Assembly (NCBI GenBank): GCA_019309115.1
Contig: JAFDGW010000030.1
Location: 1-38,333, forward strand
Origin: Deltaproteobacteria bacterium
Lineage (GTDB): Bacteria; Desulfobacterota; Syntrophobacteria; Syntrophobacterales; Thermodesulforhabdaceae
Length of the DNA stretch: 38,333 nucleotides
Reading direction: 5' to 3'
The position numbers and the translations under genes were made by a program. Positions within the stretch are counted from its first letter, which is position 1. The number at the start of each line of letters is the position of its first letter. The notes beneath the pieces are model-generated. The model was not told the origin of the DNA. It ran no database searches and saw nothing but the letters and a program-made list of their open reading frames with translations. This document shows positions 1-7,751 of this stretch, one piece after another.

Positions 1-194
1 GGAAGTGGTTTGACCTTGTAACGGGACTCAAAAGAGTAGTTAAGATAAGAATCTACAAGCTGGGTAAAGGTATCTCCGAGTCCCTGCTTTTTGCGGGGAT
101 AGGAGTAGAGGGTGGTGTGAACCCGCCCAGAGGGATAAGGGTAGGAGTGCCCTATCAAACTCCCTTAGAAGCTCCGTCCGTAAGGGCGGAGTAG
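1..194 (+). CDS. 3' end of a TnpB-like (IS200/IS605 OrfB) gene, partial
   Basis: The frame is open from the window edge (first full codon at base 3) to a TAG at 192-194. It gives about 63 residues ending in EAPSVRAE. None of the catalytic RuvC or zinc-finger part of TnpB lies in the window, so the call rests on the tail. The last codons are written by the hairpin of the element's right end, a typical arrangement in IS200/IS605 elements where the end of tnpB overlaps the transposon end and the omega-RNA. TnpB is an RNA-guided DNA nuclease that helps the element persist. Whether the gene is intact upstream cannot be seen. It could also be a remnant with only the right end preserved. Confidence 0.55.
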   Translation, partial: KWFDLVTGLKRVVKIRIYKLGKGISESLLFAGIGVEGGVNPPRGIRVGVPYQTPLEAPSVRAE

Positions 195-199
195 TTCAC
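171..199 (+). mobile_element. IS200/IS605-type right end hairpin / omega-RNA 3' scaffold
   Basis: Bases 172-179 pair with 184-191 (one G-T wobble) around a GTAA tetraloop, followed at once by TAGTTCAC (192-199). Subterminal hairpins followed by a short TTCAC-like motif are typical right ends of IS200/IS605 elements. In TnpB systems this segment is also the 3' part of the omega-RNA scaffold, so the guide would be read from the flank, starting near base 200. The hairpin is seen directly; the element class and guide position are inferred from the family. Confidence 0.55.
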
Positions 200-327
200 C
201 CTTTTGTGTTTAGTTGCGGTAATCAGGTACTTTGCAAGGAGCTTGAAAAGCCCGAGATGTTCGTGTTGTGATGGTACCTGTCCCTTGCAGGATGCAAAAA
301 GAAGAGTCGAGGGGGATCCAGTAGCCG

Positions 328-1416
328 ATGAATGTAAAAGTTGTCCTGAAAGGCAGTGAAGATAGATGCTACGAAGTACACTGCTCGGCCGGATTACGGC
401 ATTTTTTTGTCGAGCAAATAGAGAAAATTCACCCTGGGAAACGGCTTTTCTGTATATGGGACGAGAGGGTTTATAAAACATGGAAAGATTCATCTTTGGG
501 GGAACTTGAAAATTTGACCTGGAGGTCCTCTGAGGAGAGGAAAAACCTTTCAACGGTAGAGACTCTTGGTAGAAAACTGGTGAAACGTGGGTTGGATCGC
601 GGTAGTGTTCTTATAGCCGTTGGCGGTGGTGTCACTGGGGATGTAGTTGGCTTTCTTGCATCCATTTACATGAGGGGTATTCCCGTGGTGCAGATACCAA
701 CTACCTTGGTTGCCCAGGTGGATAGCAGCGTGGGTGGCAAAACAGGCGTTGATCTGCCGGAAGGTAAAAACCTGCTGGGTACATTCCATCAACCATCATG
801 GGTGGGAATAGATCCTGAGTTCCTCACAACTCTGCCGGATAATTTCTTTTATCAGGGAATGGCTGAAGTCATAAAAACGGCCTGGTTGGGTGATGAAGAA
901 CTAGTGGAAATGCTCAGGAATCAGCATGATCAAATAAAAGCCCGCCAATTAAAGGTGCTCGAAGAGATTGTATACAAGTGCGTGTCCGTTAAGGCAAGGA
1001 TAGTAATGGCCGATGAGCGAGAAAGCAATGTTAGAAGGGTTTTAAATTTGGGTCACACGTTCGGACATGCCGTAGAACAGGCTTCCAATTACTCAATACC
1101 TCACGGATATGCTGTTGCCATCGGAATGAGGTGTGCTGGTCTGCTTAGCCTAGAACTGGGGAAAATATCCCCGGAAGATTTTGCAACCCTAGAGTGGCTG
1201 TTAAAAATTTACAATCTTCCTGTACAGATTCCCGAGGAGCTTTCGATAACAAAGATTCTGTCAGGGTTCTATTCAGACAAGAAAAAACGTGGATCGGATC
1301 TAATTTTTATATTACCAGAACGGCCAGGTCGTACATCCATTTATACTACAAAAGACCTGAAGTTGGTAGAAAAGACTCTAAAAAAAGCCCACCCTAAATT
1401 TCAAAATGGTAAATAA
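328..1416 (+). CDS. aroB: 3-dehydroquinate synthase
   Basis: Cytosolic enzyme of the shikimate pathway that cyclises DAHP to 3-dehydroquinate using NAD+ and a divalent metal. The 362-residue length is normal. Family signatures are clear: the NAD-binding GGGVTGD at about residues 99-105, PTTLVAQVDSSVGGKTG at about 124-140, a metal-ligand Glu in GMAEVIK near 180, NLGHTFGHA near 240-248 and HGYAV near 259. The ATG at 328 has a G-rich possible SD (GAGGGGG) about 12 bases upstream, rather far. The gene sits just downstream of the IS200/IS605 right end and may have lost its original upstream partner. No terminator is evident after the stop. Confidence 0.97.
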   Translation: MNVKVVLKGSEDRCYEVHCSAGLRHFFVEQIEKIHPGKRLFCIWDERVYKTWKDSSLGELENLTWRSSEERKNLSTVETLGRKLVKRGLDRGSVLIAVGGGVTGDVVGFLASIYMRGIPVVQIPTTLVAQVDSSVGGKTGVDLPEGKNLLGTFHQPSWVGIDPEFLTTLPDNFFYQGMAEVIKTAWLGDEELVEMLRNQHDQIKARQLKVLEEIVYKCVSVKARIVMADERESNVRRVLNLGHTFGHAVEQASNYSIPHGYAVAIGMRCAGLLSLELGKISPEDFATLEWLLKIYNLPVQIPEELSITKILSGFYSDKKKRGSDLIFILPERPGRTSIYTTKDLKLVEKTLKKAHPKFQNGK

Positions 1417-1689
1417 TGAGCGACAAACTTTTGTGCATCAAAGAGCGGAACACTTCAATTTGACGCTCGATTCTCTTATTTTGCATTCCTATGTTCTTCA
1501 CTAGTCCCGCGTGTGTGACTCGCCAAACGACATCCAGAAACGAACTAAAATAATCCTCCAGAACGTATCCTTTGAAACACCATACACCATGCGCATCAAA
1601 TTGTCGAATAGTTTTTTCGAAGGGCGTCATTCAATGGGCGGGTTGGGAAGAAGCATGCTATCCCAAGGCCGCCCTCTATTTGAGTCTGA
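1417..1689. other. Intergenic stretch with an unrecognised minus-strand ORF
   Basis: 273 bases lie between the convergent ends of aroB and rbr. A 78-codon minus-strand ORF (1394-1630) crosses most of it and overlaps the aroB 3' end. Its product has aromatic and basic stretches but no motif I recognise, no clear ribosome site, and a TGA immediately before its first ATG. It may be the decayed tail of a transposase or other gene. I see no strong intrinsic terminator here. I do not call it as a gene. Confidence 0.3.
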
Positions 1690-2271
1690 TTACCAGTTTT
1701 CACCATAAAGTTCGAAGTATGCCCTCGGATGAGCACAGGCCGGACAGGTTTCCGGTGCTTCAGGCCCCTCGTGGACGTAACCACAATTGCGGCAGCGCCA
1801 TTTCACCGGTTGTTCTCGTTTAAAAACACGATCATTCTCAATGTTTGCTGCTAGATCCTTGTAGCGCTTTTCATGATACTGTTCTGCCACGGCTATGTTT
1901 CTAAAGACTGCGGCTATTTCAGGGAAACCTTCTTCTTCAGCGATTTTCGCAAACTCCGGGTACATTTCCGTATGTTCGTAATTTTCACCAACAGCGGCTG
2001 CCTTCAAATTTTCTAGGGTTGTTCCAATGACACCAGCTGGATAAGCAGCCTCAATTGTAACATCCCCTCCTTCTAGAAACTTGAATAACCTCTTAGCATG
2101 TTCCTTTTCCTGATTAGCTGTTTCCTCAAAAATTGCTGCAATCTGAACATACCCTTCCTTTTTAGCCTGACTGGCAAAGTAGGAATAACGGTTGCGTGCC
2201 TGAGATTCGCCAGCAAAGGCCGTTAAAAGGTTTTTTTCTGTTCTGGTTCCTTTAATGCTTCTCTTTCCCAT
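1690..2271 (-). CDS. rbr: Rubrerythrin
   Basis: Cytosolic NAD(P)H-dependent peroxide reductase of anaerobes, with a di-iron centre in a four-helix bundle and a rubredoxin-type FeS4 site. The 193-residue product shows Glu22 in GESQARNR, the Glu55-X2-His58 pair in QEKEHAKR and Glu130-X2-His133 in AEQYHEKR, all expected iron ligands. The rubredoxin module has Cys160-X2-Cys163 and Cys176-X2-Cys179. The start is supported by AAGGAGG just upstream, inside the end of perR. Two bases separate it from perR, so the two form an operon and rbr is probably controlled by PerR. An ordinary, complete family member. Confidence 0.97.
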   Translation of the reverse strand: MGKRSIKGTRTEKNLLTAFAGESQARNRYSYFASQAKKEGYVQIAAIFEETANQEKEHAKRLFKFLEGGDVTIEAAYPAGVIGTTLENLKAAAVGENYEHTEMYPEFAKIAEEEGFPEIAAVFRNIAVAEQYHEKRYKDLAANIENDRVFKREQPVKWRCRNCGYVHEGPEAPETCPACAHPRAYFELYGENW

Positions 2272-2273
2272 GG

Positions 2274-2687
2274 TTAGCCTCCTTTCTTACTCATCTTGCC
2301 AGCACATTTTTCGCACAAACCCCAGAAGTCTATGCTGTACCCTTCCACTACGAAATTATTAGTATCGGTAATAACCTCATGAACATTGAAGTCTGAGCTA
2401 ATCTTTACGTCGCCAATACGTCCACAAACGGTACAACGCACATGGAAGTGAGGTTCCACGTTAGCATCATACCTTCGTTTTCTGTCCGCTCCCGGATCGA
2501 GCCTTTTGATTAAGCCTGCATCGGACAGCAATTCTAGATTTCTGTACACCGTTGCGAGACTTATCCTGGGAATTTGCTTTTTCAAAACCTCATAAAGTTC
2601 GTCTGCTGTAGGATGAGTCTTGAGTTTCCTTAGTGCATCCAGTATTGCTTTTCTTTGAGCAGTCATTCGCATAGAATCGCTCCTCAA
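2274..2687 (-). CDS. perR: Fur-family peroxide sensor PerR
   Basis: DNA-binding metalloregulator, 137 residues, with a winged helix at the N-terminus (recognition helix [12 protein letters not shown], about 43-54) and a dimerisation domain. Structural zinc would be held by Cys85-X2-Cys88 and Cys125-X2-Cys128. His25, Asp74, His80, His82 and Asp93 match by spacing the regulatory iron ligands of Bacillus PerR (H37, D85, H91, H93, D104). The Asp at the last position favours PerR over Fur. It is cotranscribed with rbr, a common pairing in anaerobes, and divergent from the ABC exporter gene, so it may also influence that promoter. An internal ATG at codon 6 is an alternative start. Confidence 0.92.
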   Translation of the reverse strand: MRSDSMRMTAQRKAILDALRKLKTHPTADELYEVLKKQIPRISLATVYRNLELLSDAGLIKRLDPGADRKRRYDANVEPHFHVRCTVCGRIGDVKISSDFNVHEVITDTNNFVVEGYSIDFWGLCEKCAGKMSKKGG

Positions 2688-2707
2688 TTGTTATCATAAG
2701 CAAAAAT

Positions 2708-2717
2708 AATAATTATT
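2708..2717. promoter_or_regulatory. Possible PerR/Fur-type operator
   Basis: A perfect 10-base palindrome, AATAATTATT, sits in an AT-rich run in the 60-base divergent gap between perR and the ABC exporter gene. Its composition and placement resemble the AT-rich Fur/PerR box. It could autoregulate perR-rbr and affect the exporter. Evidence is limited to one short palindrome. Confidence 0.35.
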
Positions 2718-2747
2718 CGCATGTAGTCAACCCGAGGTTTGTAAAAA

Positions 2748-5276
2748 ATGATGGCACACAAGGGGAGTAGGCAAGAAAAGAGAATTACCGAAAGGTCACT
2801 AACTTCCTGGATTTTCAAGAAATACCTAGGGTTACAACTACTTCTCGCCTGTTTGATCATTGTCACTATTTTCTTCAGAGTGCTGCCTTTAGAAATGCAA
2901 AAACGAATCATAAATATTGCAATCGGCATGAAGTCATTGAATCGTCTGTTTCTATATTGCGGATTGTACCTCGTTTCCTTTCTCATGGCAGGGATTTTAA
3001 AGTATTGCATCAATGTTCTGCAAAATTACATAGGGCAAAAAATCTTGTATCACCTCCGCACAGAGCTTTACGACCATATTTTACAGCTCCCTCTTAACTT
3101 TTTTAGAAAGACACCGCCAGGTATGGTCATATCATCTCTAACCTCGGAGCTTACCGTAGTGGGAGAATTCCTTGGTTCTGCAATTTCGACTCCCTTGGTA
3201 AACTTTCTGACCCTGTTTACCTTTGCTGGCTACATGATTTATCTTAATCCTCTGCTCGCAATTGCCAGCTTTTCTGTCTATCCTCTAGAAATATTAATTA
3301 TCCCCCTCTTTCAAAAGAAATACAATCGCTTGAACAAGATACGGATAGATACCACCAGAACCCTGAGTAATCGAATCGGGGAAGCAATATCGGGTATTCA
3401 TGAAATCCATGGAAACGCCAGTTTTAGGATCGAAGTGGATAGGTTTGATGGAGTAGCAAAAAAACTATTTAAAATCCGTTGCAAGATGAACAGCACTAAG
3501 TACCTCATTAAATTTACAAATAATTTTTTTCAGAATATGGGACCTTTTGTTCTTTTCATCTTCGGTGGCTATCTTGCAATAAAAGGACGTTTAGACCTAG
3601 GCGCTTTAGTTGCTTTTTTGTCGGCATTCGAAAAGCTCTATGATCCATGGAAAGAACTGATGGAGTATTATCAGATCTATCAGGATGCGAAAGTGCGTTA
3701 TGCCCGGGTTATGAGTTATTTTGACCAGAAACCACCCTTTAAGCTGGCTCCATTGGATCGAGAACTTCTGGATCTCTCGGGTGCAATAACTGTGGATAAC
3801 GTGGCTTTTTACGTGGATGGACATCCAATTCTCGATCAGGTATCGGTAAGTGTGGGACCAGGTGATCAACTGGCACTTGTAGGATTTTCGGGTAGCGGAA
3901 AAAGCACCTTGGTGATGATCTTGGGCCAACTGTATGAATATCACCAGGGACATGTTAAGTTCGATGAAATCGAACTTAAGAGTTTGACAAAACTAGATAT
4001 AGGCAGAAATGTAGGTTACATAGCTCAATTTCCTTTCATATTTGAAGGTACTATTCGCGATAACTTACTTTATGCATGTAATGCGATCAACATCAATTTG
4101 AACCCAGAGGAAGCTCAATCATATATGCCCAGTGAACATGAGATTTTGGAAACTATAGAAAATGTTGGGCTTGGTCCGGACATATTGTCTTTTGGTTTGT
4201 ATTCCCGATTAGATCTTTGTCAAGAACGGGAACTCATGGAACAAGTTCTTGAACTCAGATGCGCCTTTTTAAGGAAACATAGAGAAACTCTGAGCCGGTT
4301 CATTGAATACTTTGAAGAGAACGAGTTCCTGGATTATTGTTCTATGGCAACAAATCTGGTGTTCGGTTTTCCAGTGTCAGGAAAGCCCACTGAAGAAGCT
4401 ATAGCTGAAAAACCAGAACTAGTGAAAATTTTAAAGAAATTGGGACTACTTATGCCAATGGTGGTGCTTGGGAGACATATAGTTGCCGAAACCATCGAAT
4501 TAATGAAGCAAGTCGAATCCGATGAATTCTTTCTAAAATCTTCACCCCTTTTTGATAAAGAGCTTCCATACTATGAGGAACTGCTCAAGAAGTATTCTGG
4601 TATTGGGACGATAAAGCAAAAGGACCTGTGGTCTTTTGTAATTCTTGCATTCAGATATAACCCTCACAAGCACCCAATGGTTGTTCTTCCTTCCACCTTT
4701 AAGGAATATGTCGTGCGATCTAGGAGAGAATTCCGTAAATTTATCGAAAGCCACTGGCCCGATGAGTTTCAGTTTATTCACCCATCAAAATATCTTTCGT
4801 ATTGCACAATTTTCAGAAACATAATTTTCGGAACGGTGAAGAGTGAGTACTCAGGAGCTGAGGAAGCCATAAAAGGTGCGGTAATCGAGTTGATTAAGAA
4901 AGAAGGAGCGGAGGAATCATTAATTTCGAAAGGACTAGAGTTTCATGTTGGAACCAAGGGAGATCGCCTGTCAGGTGGGCAGAAGCAAAAGGTTGCTATT
5001 GCAAGGACTCTGTTGAAAGAACCTCGCATACTTATAATGGACGAGGCAACGGCTAGCCTTGATAATGCATCGCAGCTGAAAATCCAGCAACTACTAACAC
5101 AGAAATTTAAAGGGAAGCGCACTGTACTATCTGTCGTTCACAGGTTGGAGACTGTTAAGGATTATGATCAAATATTGGTTATGAAGGCAGGAAAAATAGT
5201 GGAGCGTGGTAGTTTTGACGAACTTATGAAAAAGAAAGGCATTTTCTATGAGCTTTACCAGGGACATACAGTCTGA
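2748..5276 (+). CDS. ABC exporter (fused permease-ATPase) with a large insertion in the NBD
   Basis: An 842-residue type IV ABC half-transporter, longer than the usual 570-600. Residues about 25-310 form a six-helix exporter domain (TMD). The ATPase domain starts near 345: Walker A GFSGSGKST (379-387), Q-loop Gln427, then TIRDNLLYA. The signature LSGGQ comes only at 741-745, followed by Walker B ILIMDEATASLD (761-772) and the H-loop His798. Q-loop and signature are about 315 residues apart instead of roughly 70, so about 245 mostly helical extra residues sit in the helical subdomain. The extra part repeats the motif N-[LI]-x-F-G (around 536 and 691), resembling the native Asn439 segment. All catalytic motifs are intact. 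The substrate is unknown. The next gene overlaps its 3' end. A GAGG lies about 10 bases before the ATG. Confidence 0.9.
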   Translation: MMAHKGSRQEKRITERSLTSWIFKKYLGLQLLLACLIIVTIFFRVLPLEMQKRIINIAIGMKSLNRLFLYCGLYLVSFLMAGILKYCINVLQNYIGQKILYHLRTELYDHILQLPLNFFRKTPPGMVISSLTSELTVVGEFLGSAISTPLVNFLTLFTFAGYMIYLNPLLAIASFSVYPLEILIIPLFQKKYNRLNKIRIDTTRTLSNRIGEAISGIHEIHGNASFRIEVDRFDGVAKKLFKIRCKMNSTKYLIKFTNNFFQNMGPFVLFIFGGYLAIKGRLDLGALVAFLSAFEKLYDPWKELMEYYQIYQDAKVRYARVMSYFDQKPPFKLAPLDRELLDLSGAITVDNVAFYVDGHPILDQVSVSVGPGDQLALVGFSGSGKSTLVMILGQLYEYHQGHVKFDEIELKSLTKLDIGRNVGYIAQFPFIFEGTIRDNLLYACNAININLNPEEAQSYMPSEHEILETIENVGLGPDILSFGLYSRLDLCQERELMEQVLELRCAFLRKHRETLSRFIEYFEENEFLDYCSMATNLVFGFPVSGKPTEEAIAEKPELVKILKKLGLLMPMVVLGRHIVAETIELMKQVESDEFFLKSSPLFDKELPYYEELLKKYSGIGTIKQKDLWSFVILAFRYNPHKHPMVVLPSTFKEYVVRSRREFRKFIESHWPDEFQFIHPSKYLSYCTIFRNIIFGTVKSEYSGAEEAIKGAVIELIKKEGAEESLISKGLEFHVGTKGDRLSGGQKQKVAIARTLLKEPRILIMDEATASLDNASQLKIQQLLTQKFKGKRTVLSVVHRLETVKDYDQILVMKAGKIVERGSFDELMKKKGIFYELYQGHTV

Positions 5277-5766
5277 GAAGTTACTCGAAGAATTCAAGAG
5301 CCAATGCCACATTGACCAGAACGTAAGGATTCTAAGAGAAGTTGAAGCTTTCGCCGTCGTTCCTATAAACAAACTTCGAGTTCTAGCAACTCTTTTCTCA
5401 CGCAAAAAATTTGTACGAAATTCCTTTTTATTTCGCCAGCACGATAGGGACCCTCATGGATACATTATTATAGAAGGAATTGTGCAGATTTATCGTCATT
5501 ACACCGATAAGTCTTACATGTTGCAGGAATTAACCCCCCATGATTTCTTTGGAGGATTAGCCCTGTTTGCGGATATAAAAAGATTATTCTCGGCAAAGGC
5601 TGCAACTGATGTAACTTGCCTGGTTATTGATAGGGAAACTTTTCACCGATTTACCCTTAACTTCCCAGAAGTAGCCACTAGAGTGCTGGAGACTATGATC
5701 AAAAGGGTTGTGGCCCTGGAAGATAAATTGTTAGACATGCAAATAGTTGAGTGCCGTTATGAGTGA
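5248..5766 (+). CDS. Cyclic-nucleotide-binding-fold (CRP-like sensor domain) protein without HTH
   Basis: 172 residues. About 35-150 match the cNMP-binding beta-roll: a FLFRQHDRDPHGYIIIEG strand-turn, then LQELTPHDFFGGLALF at the phosphate-binding cassette position, and VTCLVIDRETF. The C-terminal part is a helix with no DNA-binding domain, unlike CRP or FNR. The gene starts 29 bases inside the ABC exporter gene, so the two are translationally coupled and the protein probably modulates or senses for the exporter. The cassette lacks an obvious Arg at the canonical phosphate-binding spot, so the ligand, if any, is uncertain. A cytosolic partner of the ABC/HD operon is my inference. Confidence 0.82.
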   Translation: MSFTRDIQSEKLLEEFKSQCHIDQNVRILREVEAFAVVPINKLRVLATLFSRKKFVRNSFLFRQHDRDPHGYIIIEGIVQIYRHYTDKSYMLQELTPHDFFGGLALFADIKRLFSAKAATDVTCLVIDRETFHRFTLNFPEVATRVLETMIKRVVALEDKLLDMQIVECRYE

Positions 5767-5995
5767 TACTCTATTGCAGGAAGAAAACAGGAAAATACGA
5801 AAACTTCAGTTTCTGGTTGACTTCGCTCTTGCTTACATAGCCCAGTCGCCAGTTAGCCTTGAAGAGTGCCACAGGGTTGTTGAAGGGGTACGGCAATTTG
5901 CCTATAATCTTTTTCCTGATAAAAAGGAAACCTTTGAATTAATTTATGTACCCCGTTTTAGAAGGCTTATTGCTGAAAAATACCATTTGGATTAA
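5759..5995 (+). CDS. Small conserved-looking protein of the ABC/cNMP/HD operon
   Basis: 78 residues from the ATG at 5759, which overlaps the upstream stop by 8 bases; a TTG at 5747 is a less likely start. The product is mainly helical and charged (N-terminal EENRKIRKLQFLVDFALAYI), with no signal peptide or cysteines and no motif I recognise. Its place between two signalling-type genes, with overlap before it and 3 bases after it, argues that it is expressed and works with them. The function is unknown. Confidence 0.65.
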   Translation: MSDTLLQEENRKIRKLQFLVDFALAYIAQSPVSLEECHRVVEGVRQFAYNLFPDKKETFELIYVPRFRRLIAEKYHLD

Positions 5996-5998
5996 AAG

Positions 5999-6784
5999 AT
6001 GGATGAACGTCTTAAGGCTTTGAAACGCACTGCCGAATATCTGGCGTCGAAGTACAAAGTTCCTGAATTTTACAGCCATTTTTATCACCAACACGCGAAA
6101 GTTAGACACATTTACTTTAGCGATCCCTTGATTCAGCTCGTAAGGGAACGAGTTGAGCCTGAATTGAAACAAGTCGAAGATTTGGGTCACGGGCTTTATC
6201 ATAGTCGAAAAGTGAGCTGGGATTGTGGCACTCTGTTGTCAATTGAATTATTAGCTGTGTCACGGCGTTCCAGTCTGCAAAAACGCCTTGTAATTCTCGG
6301 CATTATAGCTGGTCTCTTTCACGACATCTGTCGGCATCAGGATAATCATGCCGAAGTAGGAGCGAGAAAGACTGCTGAAATACTTAAAGATTTTCCCATC
6401 TCTTCTGACGAAGTTACAATGATTTGCCGCGCAATCCGCAACCATGAAGCCTTTGTAAAACCTGTGCCATGCACGGACCCCTATGGACAGCTGCTGAGCG
6501 ATTGTCTCTACGATGCCGACAAATTCCGATGGGGAATTGATACCTTTACGCACACGTTGTGGTACATGATAAATAATCAGAAGCTGACCCTCTTTGACCT
6601 ACTCAAACGTTTCCCATGGGGAATTGCCGGCATACAACGAATAAGCTGGACCTTTAGAACACCTACTGGTAAGCAATTTGGACCTGAAATAATCGAGCAA
6701 GGAGTAGCTCTTGGACGGGAAATTTATCAACACCTCCGCAACCTGGTGGCCAACGATGACCAATACTACAATTACAGCCATTGA
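5999..6784 (+). CDS. HD-domain phosphohydrolase
   Basis: 261 residues. The HD metal site is visible: His68 in LYHSRKV, the His108-Asp109 doublet in GLFHDICRHQDNHAEVG, His149 in IRNHEAF and Asp172/Asp174 in YDADKFRWG. Enzymes of this superfamily hydrolyse phosphoester bonds in nucleotides and second messengers. About 60 N-terminal residues precede the domain. It is preceded by the small protein gene and overlapped at its end by the P1 peptidase gene. With a cNMP-fold protein two genes upstream, a role in nucleotide signalling is attractive but unproven. Confidence 0.85.
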   Translation: MDERLKALKRTAEYLASKYKVPEFYSHFYHQHAKVRHIYFSDPLIQLVRERVEPELKQVEDLGHGLYHSRKVSWDCGTLLSIELLAVSRRSSLQKRLVILGIIAGLFHDICRHQDNHAEVGARKTAEILKDFPISSDEVTMICRAIRNHEAFVKPVPCTDPYGQLLSDCLYDADKFRWGIDTFTHTLWYMINNQKLTLFDLLKRFPWGIAGIQRISWTFRTPTGKQFGPEIIEQGVALGREIYQHLRNLVANDDQYYNYSH

Positions 6785-7751
6785 TGGTTTGCGAGTGGGA
6801 CATGCCCACATTGACAATGTTTGTTCAGGTTGCACTGTTCTCCTTACGCCGCCTGAAGGTGCGGTTGCGGGTGTTGATGTGAGGGGTGGAGCGCCGGGAA
6901 CATATGGCACGGACACCCTGTCACCTGTGAATCTTGTTGATCGAGTTCATGGCATGTTTCTGAGTGGTGGGAGCGGCTTTGGCCTTTCCGTTGGCGATGG
7001 AGTAAGAAGATTTTTGCTCAAAGAAGGTGTAGGATTTGAAACCAGTTACGGAAGAGTTCCTATTGTATCTGGTGCAATAATTTTTGACCTGGGCATGAAC
7101 CGTTCTGGAAGGTTGCCTGATTCTGACCTCGGTTACAGTGCCTGCCTTATGGCTTCATCTGATCCGGTTCAGATGGGCAGTGTTGGCGCGGGGCGCGGAG
7201 CCACTGTGGGAAAGCTCTTTGGATTGCCGCGAGCCATGAAAGGCGGGTTGGGAAGTTATTGCATAGCAGCCCCAACGGGACTCAAGGTTGCGGCATTAAT
7301 GGTGGTGAACGCTTTCGGAGATATTTTCGACCCGGAAGGCGGACGCATAATTGCCGGCTGTAGAGAAAGCCCTCGAGTTCTTAATCTTGTTGATGCACGG
7401 CGCGAGATTTTAAAACTCACCCGGCTTTCCGGTTTTTCTGATAGTTATCATAACACCGTTATCGGTGTTGTTGCTACTAACGCAAAACTTTCCAAGCCTC
7501 AATTAACAAAAATCGCCCAGATGGCTCATGACGGCATAGCGAGAACGGTTGTACCGTCGCATACCCTCTACGATGGAGATACCATCTTTGCCATAAGCTG
7601 CGGACATCTGGAGGGTTACGATACATCTCTTATAGGACATTTGGCCTCAGAAGCCGTTGCTCGATCAATTATCCTTGGTGTAAAAGAGGCAACGAGCCTG
7701 AACGAAATACCATGCTGGAAGGATCTGGCGGCCGAAAACGTTAAGCAATAA
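6756..7751 (+). CDS. P1-family (S58/DmpA-like) peptidase
   Basis: 331 residues from the ATG at 6756; an in-frame TTG at 6711 would lie deeper inside the HD gene and is less likely. The protein matches the Ntn-type P1 aminopeptidase family: an early ITAIDGLRVGHA, the GxxPGTYGTDTLSP stretch, FLSGGSGFGL and GVGAGRGATVG. The junction YHNTVIGVVATNAKL is where the proenzyme normally cleaves itself, leaving an N-terminal nucleophile (here probably Thr rather than Ser). Such enzymes act on amide or beta-aminopeptide substrates. The gene overlaps the HD gene by 29 bases and converges with the SprA-like gene, sharing 11 bases at their ends. Confidence 0.92.
   Translation: MTNTTITAIDGLRVGHAHIDNVCSGCTVLLTPPEGAVAGVDVRGGAPGTYGTDTLSPVNLVDRVHGMFLSGGSGFGLSVGDGVRRFLLKEGVGFETSYGRVPIVSGAIIFDLGMNRSGRLPDSDLGYSACLMASSDPVQMGSVGAGRGATVGKLFGLPRAMKGGLGSYCIAAPTGLKVAALMVVNAFGDIFDPEGGRIIAGCRESPRVLNLVDARREILKLTRLSGFSDSYHNTVIGVVATNAKLSKPQLTKIAQMAHDGIARTVVPSHTLYDGDTIFAISCGHLEGYDTSLIGHLASEAVARSIILGVKEATSLNEIPCWKDLAAENVKQ

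Noticed and set aside
1394-1630. Minus-strand ORF of 78 codons between aroB and rbr as a gene
   Set aside because: No recognisable domain, no clear ribosome site and overlap with the aroB end. Kept only as an unresolved stretch.
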